A stretch of 64,000 bases of DNA from Nostoc parmelioides FACHB-3921 (GTDB lineage: Bacteria > Cyanobacteriota > Cyanobacteriia > Cyanobacteriales > Nostocaceae). Shown piece by piece: positions 17,640 to 25,842 of this stretch. The notes beneath the pieces were generated by a model. That model worked only from the letters and a program-made list of their open reading frames with translations. It ran no database searches and was not told where the DNA came from. The position numbers and the translations under genes were made by a program. Location of the stretch: the NCBI RefSeq assembly GCF_014696625.1, contig NZ_JACJQL010000028.1, positions 1-64,000 on the forward strand, in the 5' to 3' direction. How positions within the stretch are numbered: position 1 is the stretch's first letter; each line of letters starts with the position of its first letter.

Positions 17640-18932
17640 CTAAAAAATAAACATGACTTGTAAATCCCAGTGTTGGTTTTGACGAATAATTTCAATTTGT
17701 CGGATAAATTCTCGCAAGTAAAATCTGCGCTCGGATTCTGATAAGTCTAACCAAAATTGAGGTATAGAAACTGCCTGAGCAACAGATAGCAAATTTACCG
17801 GAGGAAGGGTGGCTAATTTTGCTTGTAGTGTGGAAATTTCTGTACGGAGTTTGTAAGTTCTTAACTTGGCTGTTTCTGGGTCTAAAATATCGGTTTCCAC
17901 TAGATTAGGTAACTGTTGCAGGATATTTTGTTGATGAGCGATCGCTGCTTTTAAACTATTCTTAACAGTATCCAGTTGGGGAAAATTCATCCCTGCTACT
18001 GCCAAAGGTAATTCACTGCAAACCTTGGCAATTGTCTGTTCCAAAATCTCTTGGTAAGCAATAGCCCGACACTTGGGGCTTTGGGGACACTTGATGGGAC
18101 GTAAATAGAGATACTCTTTATCTTGATGACGTTGGGTGACACGGGTAACTGTCATGTGCGACTGACACTGTTGACAAACAACCAACCCAGCTAGAGAACG
18201 GGGCGCGCTAGCACTGCGGGAAGGTAAACGGCTATTGCGGCGTAGAAGTCGGTCAACTTGGGCAGCTTCGTCTCTAGAAATGATGGGAATATGGGTATCA
18301 GAGATAATTTCCCGATTTTGATAAGCGGTGTCCCCACGATAAACAGGATTAGTTAACCAACGCTTACCAGTGGTGACAGAGATTTTCTTACCGTATTTTT
18401 TAGCTAAGTAACGGACTGCACCACGCAGAGAACTATATAGTAAAAAGTTATCAAAAAAATCCTTCACGACTGGGGAGGTACTGCGGTCGATAATATATTT
18501 ATCTTTACCTCTGCGATAACCATAGGGTGCTTTACCAGGAGGTGGTGCAGCATCCAGACGATTACGAGCGTGTCCTTGACGAATACGACGACTGCGATGT
18601 TGACGTTGAATTTCCTGTAACAATCTCAGCAAATCAGCCCGCAGATGAGAAGTTTCTGAGTTATAGGCTTGTTCTATAGCGATGATACCTATACTCATGG
18701 CCTCTAACTGATTGAGGCGATCGCTTACCTCCTCTAAATTATCCCCTAATTCCTCCAAACGCCGCACAATTAAATAATCACAAGATTCAGCTTGACAATC
18801 AGTCAATAATTGTTGCCATTCTGAGCGCTGTCCTAAATCCGCATACACCCGTTCCACTTCCCACTCCCAATTAATCTGCACAGGAGAAGTTTCTAAGAGA
18901 GGATCGGTGTAGGTGTAGGCGATAATTTTCAT
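17640..18932 (-). CDS. Serine-recombinase homologue with substituted catalytic residues
   Basis: A 430-residue protein with the large serine recombinase layout: resolvase-like N-terminus (1-120), recombinase domain (about 130-240, including PPGKAPYGYRRG), a zinc ribbon CQQCQSHM ... CPQSPKC, and a C-terminal coiled coil. The catalytic set looks lost. Where active enzymes have YxRxS, this has YTYTD (Ser to Asp10, Arg to Tyr8); where they have LDRLxR, it has LEELGD (both Arg lost, at 61 and 64). Arg36 of the QRSEWQQLL segment remains. Inference: a DNA-binding or structural protein rather than a recombinase. It lies next to ordinary core genes with no element boundaries seen. Confidence 0.8.
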   Translation of the reverse strand: MKIIAYTYTDPLLETSPVQINWEWEVERVYADLGQRSEWQQLLTDCQAESCDYLIVRRLEELGDNLEEVSDRLNQLEAMSIGIIAIEQAYNSETSHLRADLLRLLQEIQRQHRSRRIRQGHARNRLDAAPPPGKAPYGYRRGKDKYIIDRSTSPVVKDFFDNFLLYSSLRGAVRYLAKKYGKKISVTTGKRWLTNPVYRGDTAYQNREIISDTHIPIISRDEAAQVDRLLRRNSRLPSRSASAPRSLAGLVVCQQCQSHMTVTRVTQRHQDKEYLYLRPIKCPQSPKCRAIAYQEILEQTIAKVCSELPLAVAGMNFPQLDTVKNSLKAAIAHQQNILQQLPNLVETDILDPETAKLRTYKLRTEISTLQAKLATLPPVNLLSVAQAVSIPQFWLDLSESERRFYLREFIRQIEIIRQNQHWDLQVMFIF

Positions 18933-18960
18933 TAGTTAGTTGTCAGTTGACCGTTAACTG

Positions 18961-19320
18961 TTACTGCTGACTCAATTCGATAATATTCCCATCTGGGTCT
19001 TGGGTGAAAAGGGCGGGACGACCAGAGGCGCTTGGTTGAATGGGATAGTTTTTGTTAATTAACTCTTGCTTGGCTGCTTCTAAGTCAGCGACAGAAAAAG
19101 CAATATGGGGATTACGTCCCCATTTTTCGTTGGGGTTGTCGGTGGGTACATCTGACGCAACGATTAAATGAATTTGATAGTTGCCGACTTGATACCATGT
19201 ACCCGGATATTTTAATGAGCGGTCAATTTTGGACAATCCCAACACTTGACTATAGAACTGTTCCGAGCGTTCTAAGTCAGTCACGAGAATGGCTGTATGA
19301 AGACCTTGGGTAATCTGCAT
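18961..19320 (-). CDS. VOC/glyoxalase-family protein
   Basis: A 119-residue vicinal-oxygen-chelate fold protein: GLHTAILVTDLERSEQFYSQ, then IHLIV, NPHIAFSVADLEAAKQEL and QDPDGNIIELSQQ. Likely metal-binding positions (His in the first strand, His of IHL or PHI, Glu near IIEL) are present. Members include lactoylglutathione lyase-like and dioxygenase-like enzymes; substrate unknown. The start at 19320 (MQITQGLH) is preferred because the longer frame to 19371 adds 17 residues not expected in this fold. Confidence 0.85.
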   Translation of the reverse strand: MQITQGLHTAILVTDLERSEQFYSQVLGLSKIDRSLKYPGTWYQVGNYQIHLIVASDVPTDNPNEKWGRNPHIAFSVADLEAAKQELINKNYPIQPSASGRPALFTQDPDGNIIELSQQ

Positions 19321-19472
19321 TGTTGGTAATGAGTGATGGCGTTCTGTCCATCGTAAGTAATGGCTTTTCATCTTCTATCCTACAGACAATTACCCAATCC
19401 CCAATCCAAGGCAAAAGTCGAAAAAAAATCTTTTACCTTTTACCTTTTTACTTTTGACTTTTTTCCCCAATC

Positions 19473-20714
19473 TTAAGTTGTATACTCAGCGTTAATCTTC
19501 ACATAGTCATAACTTAAATCGCATCCCCAAGCTTTGCCAGTGCCGTGACCATTACCGACCTTTACGGAAATTAAGACCGTATCTTGCTGAAGATAAGCGC
19601 CTGTGGCGGCTTGTTTTAAATACGCACTAGCTGCTGCACGGTCAAAGGGGAGGGGTTGACCATTTTCTAAGAGTAAAAAATCTCCTAGCTGAATTTGCAG
19701 GTTTTCCTGCTCGAAGGGAACACCAGCGCGTCCGGCGGCGGCGGCGATGCGTCCCCAATTGGGGTCACGCCCGAAGATTGCAGACTTCACTAATGATGAA
19801 CCAGCAATAGTTTTGGCGATTTGTCTAGCTGCTTGTTCATCATGTGCGCCTGTAACTTGCACTTCTATAAGACAGGTTGCACCTTCTCCATCACGAGCGA
19901 TCGCTTTGGCTAAATGCTGGCATACTGCTGTTAGCATAGCCTCTAATTTTTCTGATTCTGCGCCTACCTCAGTAATGGCTGGGGTGCGAGATTGCCCATT
20001 GGCTAGGGCAATTAAACTATCATTGGTGCTGGTATCTCCATCTACTGTAATGGAATTGAAACTTCTATCGGCTGCCCTAGCTAACATCTGTTGCCAAAGA
20101 TGGGGAGAAACTGCGGCATCACAGGTAACAAAAGCTAGCATTGTCGCCATGTTGGGATGAATCATCCCTGAACCTTTGGCGATACCACCAATACGGACTG
20201 GGCGATCACCTATAGTGGTTTCTAAAGCAATAGATTTTGTGACCAAATCTGTAGTAATAATTGCCCCGGCGGCTGCATCTGAACCTGTATTAGTTAGGGA
20301 TGCTACTAGTTTAGGAATACCATTGCGTAAGGCATCCATTTTAATTCGTTGACCAATTACCCCAGTAGAAGCCAACAAAATTAATTCGGGGGAAATATTT
20401 AACTCTTTTGCTAACAACTCGGCGCTTTCTTCTGCATCCTTAATACCTTGACTACCCGTAGCGGCGTTGGCTTGTCCGGCATTGCAGAGAATGGCGCGAG
20501 CGCTTTGCTTGGCTTGTAAACGTTGCCGACAGTAGTCTACACAAGCAGCCTTTACTTGACTGGTTGTGAATACACCAGCTGCGATCGCTTCTACATCTGA
20601 TACTATCAAAGCTAAATCTGGCAACCCCGAAGGTTTGAGTCCTGCTGTAATTCCCGCCGCCCGATAACCTTTTGGTGCTGTAATTCCACCAGTGATTTCC
20701 TGCCAGTCTGCCAT
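19473..20714 (-). CDS. argJ: Bifunctional ornithine/glutamate N-acetyltransferase ArgJ
   Basis: Transfers acetyl from N-acetylornithine to glutamate (and can use acetyl-CoA) in the cyclic arginine pathway. The 413-residue proprotein has the self-cleavage site KGSGMIHPNMATMLAF; the Thr after NMA is the nucleophile and new N-terminus of the beta chain. GRDPNWGRIAAAAGRAG and the end KVGNGHGTGKAWGCDLSYDYV are family signatures. It stands alone, convergent with nothing close, with repeats on both flanks. Confidence 0.96.
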   Translation of the reverse strand: MADWQEITGGITAPKGYRAAGITAGLKPSGLPDLALIVSDVEAIAAGVFTTSQVKAACVDYCRQRLQAKQSARAILCNAGQANAATGSQGIKDAEESAELLAKELNISPELILLASTGVIGQRIKMDALRNGIPKLVASLTNTGSDAAAGAIITTDLVTKSIALETTIGDRPVRIGGIAKGSGMIHPNMATMLAFVTCDAAVSPHLWQQMLARAADRSFNSITVDGDTSTNDSLIALANGQSRTPAITEVGAESEKLEAMLTAVCQHLAKAIARDGEGATCLIEVQVTGAHDEQAARQIAKTIAGSSLVKSAIFGRDPNWGRIAAAAGRAGVPFEQENLQIQLGDFLLLENGQPLPFDRAAASAYLKQAATGAYLQQDTVLISVKVGNGHGTGKAWGCDLSYDYVKINAEYTT

Positions 20715-20765
20715 CTTTATTTTTACCCCTACAACTAAACTTAGTGGCTTGACTGGCGATTATAT

Positions 20766-20813
20766 CAATTTGCAATTTGTAATTCGTAATTTGTAATTTG
20801 TAATTCGTAATTC
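20766..20813. repeat. Tandem heptamer TTTGTAA/TTCGTAA
   Basis: Six to seven units alternating between TTTGTAA and TTCGTAA. STRR-type. A minus-strand frame reading ITNYKLQ repeats is an artefact of it. Confidence 0.8.
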
Positions 20814-20856
20814 TTGACATGGGGTGTGACTTCTTTTCCCTGCTTCCCAATCAAGT

Positions 20857-20909
20857 AAAAAAGGAGAGCCACTTGGGCAGCTCTCCAGATCATCAGGGTG
20901 CATCTACTT
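20857..20909 (-). ncRNA. Candidate small RNA, about 52 nt, upstream of thrC
   Basis: On the minus strand, a terminator (GGAGAGC...GCTCTCC, stem extendable to about 10 bp with G-U pairs, then six T at 20862-20857) ends a stretch with no minus-strand gene before it. About 45 bases upstream is an extended -10, TGATATACT (20923-20915), placing a start near 20908. No clear -35. The combination suggests an independent short transcript; sequence family not recognised. Confidence 0.45.
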
Positions 20910-21080
20910 AGCACAGTATATCACTTTTGCCCTGAGGAGTAATACCCACTATTTATTTTTTGTATAAAGATTATTAAGAAATTTCACGGATACTATTGAA
21001 CTCAAAAAATTATCCAAAGTTCCCGAAAAGGCAGGGGGCAGGGGAGGCAGGGGGAGAACTTACTCCAAGATTTTCGCCCT

Positions 21081-21116
21081 ATCCCCAGTCCCCAATCCCC
21101 AATCCCCAATCCCCAC
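21081..21116. repeat. Tandem heptamer CCCCAAT
   Basis: Five units of CCCCA(G/A)T. STRR-type. Confidence 0.8.
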
Positions 21117-21299
21117 TTTGAGATAAACTGACATTTATACAATTGGCAGTGGAAGACTTGTACAAAAAGAGATAATATTAATCTTCTGGAAGGAAAAGTC
21201 GCAAAAAGAGGGACTAAAGTTTAAACATATTCCTTCTTTAACTTTCCCACTTATGAAAATCTTCAATATCCAATCCTTAGCGAAAAACTTTTAAATCCT

Positions 21300-22391
21300 G
21301 TGACTTTGAGCTTGTCTGTTGCTAAATCTCATCGCCAACCCTGGCCCGGACTGATAGAAGCCTATCGTGAGTATTTACCTGTCAGTGAACAAACGCCAGT
21401 TGTAACTTTGTTGGAAGGTAACACTCCTTTAATTCCGGTGCCAGCGATCGCAGAACGTATCGGTAGACAAGTAAGTGTGTTCGTGAAATACGATGGTCTC
21501 AACCCCACTGGCAGCTTCAAGGATAGGGGTATGACTATGGCAATTTCCAAAGCTAAGGAAGCTGGAGCCAAAGCGGTCATTTGTGCGAGTACAGGCAATA
21601 CCTCAGCCGCAGCCGCAGCCTACGCCCGTCGTGGTGGGATGAAGGCTTTTGTATTGATTCCTGATGGTTATGTTGCCTTGGGTAAGCTGGCGCAAGCACT
21701 TCTTTATGGTGCAGAAGTATTGGCAATTAAAGGCAACTTTGATAGAGCCTTAGAAATTGTCCGCGAGATGGCAGAAACCTATCCCATCACCCTGGTGAAT
21801 TCAGTCAATCCCTATCGCTTGGAAGGTCAAAAAACAGGAGCCTTTGAGGTTGTTGATGCTTTGGGTAATGCTCCAGACTGGTTGTGCATCCCAGTTGGTA
21901 ACGCGGGAAATATCACAGCATATTGGATGGGTTTTTGTCAATATCATCAAGCCGGGAAATGCGATCGCCTACCTCAGATGATGGGATTCCAAGCAGCCGG
22001 TGCAGCCCCCTTGGTAAATGGTCAGCCGATATCTCATCCCGAAACTATCGCCACCGCCATTCGTATTGGCAACCCAGCGAGTTGGGATAAAGCGATCGCC
22101 GCCCAATCAGCCAGTCAAGGAAGTTTTAACGCCGTTACTGATGAAGAAATTCTCGACGCATACCGACTATTGGCTTCATCAGAAGGCATTTTCTGCGAAC
22201 CCGCCAGCGCTGCTTCCGTTGCTGGTTTATTAAAAGTCAAAGACCAAGTACCCACAGGCGCAACAGTAGTATGTGTCCTCACAGGTAACGGTCTTAAAGA
22301 CCCAGACACAGCAATTAAACACAGTCACAGCCAATTTAAACAAGGCCTTGAGGCAGATTTAGGAGATGTAGCTAAAGCGATGGGATTTTAA
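21300..22391 (+). CDS. thrC: Threonine synthase
   Basis: PLP enzyme converting O-phosphohomoserine to threonine. The 363-residue length fits the shorter bacterial type. The cofactor lysine is K74 in NPTGSFKDRGM; ASTGNTSAAAAAYARRGG and PVGNAGNITAYW bind the PLP phosphate region, and VLTGNGLKDPDTA closes the fold. Start is GTG at 21300. No threonine-pathway neighbour is present. A perfect palindrome (22400-22419) follows the stop by 8 bases and may end transcription. Confidence 0.95.
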   Translation: MTLSLSVAKSHRQPWPGLIEAYREYLPVSEQTPVVTLLEGNTPLIPVPAIAERIGRQVSVFVKYDGLNPTGSFKDRGMTMAISKAKEAGAKAVICASTGNTSAAAAAYARRGGMKAFVLIPDGYVALGKLAQALLYGAEVLAIKGNFDRALEIVREMAETYPITLVNSVNPYRLEGQKTGAFEVVDALGNAPDWLCIPVGNAGNITAYWMGFCQYHQAGKCDRLPQMMGFQAAGAAPLVNGQPISHPETIATAIRIGNPASWDKAIAAQSASQGSFNAVTDEEILDAYRLLASSEGIFCEPASAASVAGLLKVKDQVPTGATVVCVLTGNGLKDPDTAIKHSHSQFKQGLEADLGDVAKAMGF

Positions 22392-22399
22392 GAGTTTTG

Positions 22400-22419
22400 A
22401 GACGCGATTAATCGCGTCT
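22400..22419. repeat. Dispersed palindrome AGACGCGATTAATCGCGTCT
   Basis: Perfect 20-bp palindrome after thrC. An identical copy is at 32644-32663 and a two-mismatch copy at 42077-42096; all are followed or preceded by TGTACA and sit in 3' or 5' spacers. Could fold as a short hairpin in RNA. Confidence 0.85.
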
Positions 22420-22480
22420 GTACAATTGTCAGTTGTCATTCTTCTTTGCTTCCCCTGCCTCCTCTGCTTCCCCTGCCCCT

Positions 22481-22954
22481 CTACTCTCCACCCCGTCCTC
22501 GTTCCTTTGCCAAACTATCAATCGCATCACCCAAAGCAGTAGTTAAACTTTTGCGGGTTTGGGCGTGGTTTTCTTGTTCTGTTTTCAAGGCTTGGCGTAG
22601 GCGATCGCGTTCTTTGATCACTTCAACCAGTTTGGCTTTCAAATCCTCCACAGTGCGGATTTGTGCCAACTCCTGCTGCACGCCGACGCTAGTTGTCGCG
22701 TCGGGTAAGGTTTGTCCGTCAATCCCCTTGAGTTGTTGAATTTCCGCCTTGAGGGAGGCGATCGTTTGGCGAAAGAAATCCGTATCTGTGCGGCGTTGTT
22801 CTGCTTCTGTGTTGTAGAGTTTACGCCACTTTTCAGCACTTTCCCAAGCAGCGTTGCGTTCTTGTTGCTGTTCTATTAACTGCTGCTTGAGTGTTTGGAT
22901 TTCTGTTAGCCACTGTTGTGTTAGGTGTTGACCAAGTTCACTACTTTCAGCCAT
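22481..22954 (-). CDS. Coiled-coil protein of unknown function
   Basis: A 157-residue soluble protein that is almost wholly charged coiled coil. Heptad-like runs cover residues about 12-75 (EIQTLKQQLIEQQQERNAAW) and about 90-140 (LAQIRTVEDLKAKLVEVIKE). No enzyme motif. It resembles hypothetical cyanobacterial proteins found next to thrC-like genes, but I cannot name a family. Convergent with thrC. Confidence 0.72.
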   Translation of the reverse strand: MAESSELGQHLTQQWLTEIQTLKQQLIEQQQERNAAWESAEKWRKLYNTEAEQRRTDTDFFRQTIASLKAEIQQLKGIDGQTLPDATTSVGVQQELAQIRTVEDLKAKLVEVIKERDRLRQALKTEQENHAQTRKSLTTALGDAIDSLAKERGRGGE

Positions 22955-23077
22955 TTATTTACTTACTTCTCCTAGTTTTGGACTGTATAAAGGCAATTAT
23001 TCTTTAAATAAGCAGTTTTAGTTAGTAAACTAATAAAACAAACAAAGTATAACTGCTTCTCTGTATAAAACAAGTGT

Positions 23078-23117
23078 GAGCCGAAATGCACAACTTCCAC
23101 GTTGCACATTTTGGCTC
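23078..23117. repeat. Long imperfect inverted repeat upstream of the YihY gene
   Basis: GAGCCGAAATGCACAAC (23078-23094) and GTTGCACATTTTGGCTC (23101-23117) pair along 17 positions with three mismatches, some tolerable as G-U, around a 6-base loop. It could be an operator or part of a leader. Confidence 0.5.
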
Positions 23118-23251
23118 AGTACTGTGTCAATACAACGTAAAGACAGATAAGGCAGTTAAGCAACTTAGCATAACCAGTTTTACGGTAGATGCGATCGCCA
23201 GTCAAATCTGGCACATTATTTAAGGAAACTTATCTGCCATCACTGAAAATC

Positions 23252-24154
23252 ATGGTTCAGTCTCGTTTTTTTCGCTTCTTTCGTCATCTCAATTGGCGCA
23301 CACTCAAAAAAACGTTTACCAGAACAACGGAAAGGCGGCTGTTGGGACTGGCTTCTGAAATTGCCTTCAATGCGATGTTATCTTTATTTCCGGCAATTCT
23401 CGCCGTACTCACCGCCATTGGTTTCTTTGCCGACTCCTTGCAAGACACCTTTAGACAACTAGCGGCGCAATTAAGCCAAGTCGCACCAGAAGAAGCAATG
23501 GTATTAATTCGAGAGTTTGCTGGTAGAGAAATTGCCAACTCTCGCAACAGTGGCTTGTTTTCTCTGAGTTTTGTCATAGCTATTTGGACAGCTTCCGGTG
23601 CTGTAAGTACTGCTATGACTGCTTTTGATCAAATCCATCAAATCCCTCAAGAAAAGATCCGCCCGTTTTGGCAGTCTAAACTTGTGTCCTTGGGCTTAAC
23701 AGTCGGTACTATCTTGCTGTTGGTACTGGCTTCCTTCTTAGTTTTTATCAGTGATTTATTGTTGGGAATGGTGGTAAATGAAAATGGTGCTTTGATTTTC
23801 CTATTGCATCTGTGGCAATTATTGCGCTGGCCTTTAGCTTTGGGAATTGTGGCTACAGCCTTTAGTTTTATTTATCGTTATGGGACTAGTGTTTGGAAAC
23901 CAGGCACACCCATAATGCCAGGAGCAATTATCGCCGCAATTTTCTGGGCAATTTTATCTGCCTTATTTCGACTGTATGTAGCAAATTTTGGTAACTATAA
24001 CAAAGTCTATGGAGCTGTGGGGACAGTGATAGTGTTAATGCTGTGGCTGTGGATGAGTGCGGCTGTTTTGTTAATCGGCGACCAATTAAACGTAACTGTC
24101 GGTGAAGATATGCGCTCAAAACCATCCAAGGATCTAGCACAAGAGGTTCGTTAA
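23252..24154 (+). CDS. YihY/BrkB-family inner membrane protein
   Basis: A 300-residue protein with about six membrane spans and the family pattern LASEIAFNAMLSLFPAILAVLTAIGFF near the N-terminus, WTASGAVSTAMTAFDQIH, then WKPGTPIMPGAIIAAIFW and YGAVGTVIVLMLWLWMSAAVLLIGDQLN. Often annotated ribonuclease BN, but that label is considered wrong; the function is unknown. The ATG at 23252 is preferred; an ATG at 23189 within a HIP1 octamer would add 21 residues. Confidence 0.88.
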   Translation: MVQSRFFRFFRHLNWRTLKKTFTRTTERRLLGLASEIAFNAMLSLFPAILAVLTAIGFFADSLQDTFRQLAAQLSQVAPEEAMVLIREFAGREIANSRNSGLFSLSFVIAIWTASGAVSTAMTAFDQIHQIPQEKIRPFWQSKLVSLGLTVGTILLLVLASFLVFISDLLLGMVVNENGALIFLLHLWQLLRWPLALGIVATAFSFIYRYGTSVWKPGTPIMPGAIIAAIFWAILSALFRLYVANFGNYNKVYGAVGTVIVLMLWLWMSAAVLLIGDQLNVTVGEDMRSKPSKDLAQEVR

Positions 24155-24239
24155 TAAGTATCGTGACAACGCTTGTAAATTTCACAAATAGCAGTAAAAT
24201 ATTGAACAATTTTGTTGCGAAAAACAAGCGCTCGCCTGA

Positions 24240-24617
24240 ATGCCTAATTCTTCTCCCAAGTTCCCTGATATTGACTATAATGCTCAAGCCGTTACTTTAA
24301 AGCGTCTACGTAAATTAAGCCGCTTGTTAGATACAGTCATAACTATTCCTGGTACACCAATAGCTATTGGTTTAGACCCACTAATCGGATTTATACCCAT
24401 TGGTGGTGATGCTTTAGGCTTAATACTTTCCAGTTACATAGTATTTGAAGCAAGGCGGCTAGGTGTGCCTAAAAAGATATTGAGTAGAATGATATTGAAT
24501 ATTATCATTGATAGTTTATTAGGTAGTTTCCCCATCATCGGCGACCTGTTTGACTTTGCGTGGACAGCAAACGAATATAACATCAAGCTAATAGAAAAAC
24601 ACTTAAATAGTGATTAG
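24240..24617 (+). CDS. DUF4112 membrane protein
   Basis: A 125-residue protein matching DUF4112: LSRLLDTVITIPGTP, IGLDPLIGFIPIGGDALG and IDSLLGSFPIIGDLFDFAW. Two hydrophobic hairpins at about 42-65 and 82-105 suggest membrane insertion. Function unknown. It follows the YihY gene by 85 bases on the same strand and may be co-transcribed. Confidence 0.85.
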   Translation: MPNSSPKFPDIDYNAQAVTLKRLRKLSRLLDTVITIPGTPIAIGLDPLIGFIPIGGDALGLILSSYIVFEARRLGVPKKILSRMILNIIIDSLLGSFPIIGDLFDFAWTANEYNIKLIEKHLNSD

Positions 24618-24713
24618 TCAACAGTCAACAGTCACCCTCCCCCATCTCCCCATTCCCCAATTTCTGCTGTAGAATGCCTTAACGAGTGTTGAGATCACTC
24701 ATTGAGCAAAGAC

Positions 24714-25649
24714 ATGAAAGATTGGTGGCAAGAGACTTTCCCCAAGGGGCGGCAAAGTCTGATAATTAGTGATGTTCATGGGTATCCTGTACAAATTGCA
24801 TACGGTGAAAAAGGTACAGGTAGACCATTATTTCTCATACACGGTATGGGCAGTTGGAGCTATAATTGGCGTTATAGTGTAGCTCCATTATCTAAGTATT
24901 TTCGAGTCATTTGTGTAGATGCTAAAGGCTTCGGTTTTTCGGATAAACCTTGTTTGCGTCAGGAAAAAAATGGGCATCAAGTCATTGAATTAGAGCGTAT
25001 TATTCAATGTTTATGTGATGAACCAGCTATTGTTGTCGCTGAATCCTTAGGTGCATTAGTTGCCCTGGCCTTGGCACAAAGGAATGCCGAATTAATCGGG
25101 CGGTTAGTAGTAATTAATGCACCAATTTTTACCGAAAGTCTACCTCATTGGGCCATGTCCATCCTTGCCCAAACACCAATAGAAATATTACAAACAATCG
25201 ATGATTTGCGTTTAGCTTATTTATTTGCGCCAATAGTTAGAGAAGTTATGGCGATAGAAAGGCGTAAAGTGCTGTTTGATCCGTCAATTTTGACTCAAGA
25301 AGATGTGTATTGGATTACTTACCCATTTATTGAAATTCCCGGTACTTTGGTGAAGGTTGCCGAAGAGTTACAAATAGCGGCAAGAGAAATCGAGAATTGG
25401 CAAGCCAATAAACCAAATATGCTCAGTGAAATTCAAAATAAGTTGAATTTAATTGCGGCTCCCACATTAATTTTATGGGGTGATCAAGATAGTTGGTTTC
25501 CTGCCAGCCACGGGGAAAAATTGCATCAACACTTGCCTAATTCCAAGTTGCGAATTTTGGATAACTGCTATCATGACGCTTCTAGTGGTTCTGCAAAAGT
25601 TGTCAACAAAGAAATTTTACAATTTCTCAAGGAGACAGATTTTTTATAA
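24714..25649 (+). CDS. Alpha/beta hydrolase
   Basis: A 311-residue alpha/beta-hydrolase fold protein. Oxyanion region HGMGSWSYNWRY near residue 46; nucleophile Ser in VAESLGALVAL (first Gly of the usual GxSxG is Ala); probable acid in LWGDQDSWFP; His in NCYHDASSG. Substrate unknown. ATG at 24714 is chosen over the TTG four codons earlier. A dispersed repeat follows the stop by about 55 bases. Confidence 0.85.
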   Translation: MKDWWQETFPKGRQSLIISDVHGYPVQIAYGEKGTGRPLFLIHGMGSWSYNWRYSVAPLSKYFRVICVDAKGFGFSDKPCLRQEKNGHQVIELERIIQCLCDEPAIVVAESLGALVALALAQRNAELIGRLVVINAPIFTESLPHWAMSILAQTPIEILQTIDDLRLAYLFAPIVREVMAIERRKVLFDPSILTQEDVYWITYPFIEIPGTLVKVAEELQIAAREIENWQANKPNMLSEIQNKLNLIAAPTLILWGDQDSWFPASHGEKLHQHLPNSKLRILDNCYHDASSGSAKVVNKEILQFLKETDFL

Positions 25650-25703
25650 CCATGTTTATTTAATTAAAAAACATAAATTATTCCAACTAGACGCTTAGTA
25701 GTT

Positions 25704-25800
25704 AGTAGGGTGCGTCAGTATGAATGATTTCTTGGTACAGCTAGGTTTTCTCGCACTGACGCACCCTACAGTTTCAATATTTTTTATCTGGAAGTCCCTA
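25704..25800 (+). repeat. MITE-like repeat A, copy 1
   Basis: Contains perfect 15-bp inverted ends GTAGGGTGCGTCAGT (25705-25719) and their complement (25755-25769), a core around ATGAATGATTTCTTGGTA, and a conserved tail TTTTTTATCTGGAAGTCCCTA. Copies 2 (33714-33812, opposite orientation) and 3 (34880-34977) share ends, core and tail. Confidence 0.85.
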
Positions 25801-25842
25801 GCCTCAACCAGTGCTGTATTTCTTCCCGCCTTCCTCATCCCA

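Larger units (their letters stand above)
20715..21299. other. Intergenic region with repeats and a candidate small RNA
   Basis: No protein gene seen. Holds the argJ promoter side, GTAATTC/GTAATTT heptamers (20766-20813), a terminator-like hairpin on the minus strand with a possible small RNA (20857-20909), CCCCAAT heptamers (21081-21116), and the thrC leader. Confidence 0.6.

Noticed and set aside
20452..20850. 132-codon minus-strand frame with ITNYKLQ repeats
   Set aside because: Arises from STRR heptamers and the antisense/offset reading of argJ.
22446..22739. Plus-strand frame opposite the coiled-coil gene
   Set aside because: Low-complexity antisense shadow.
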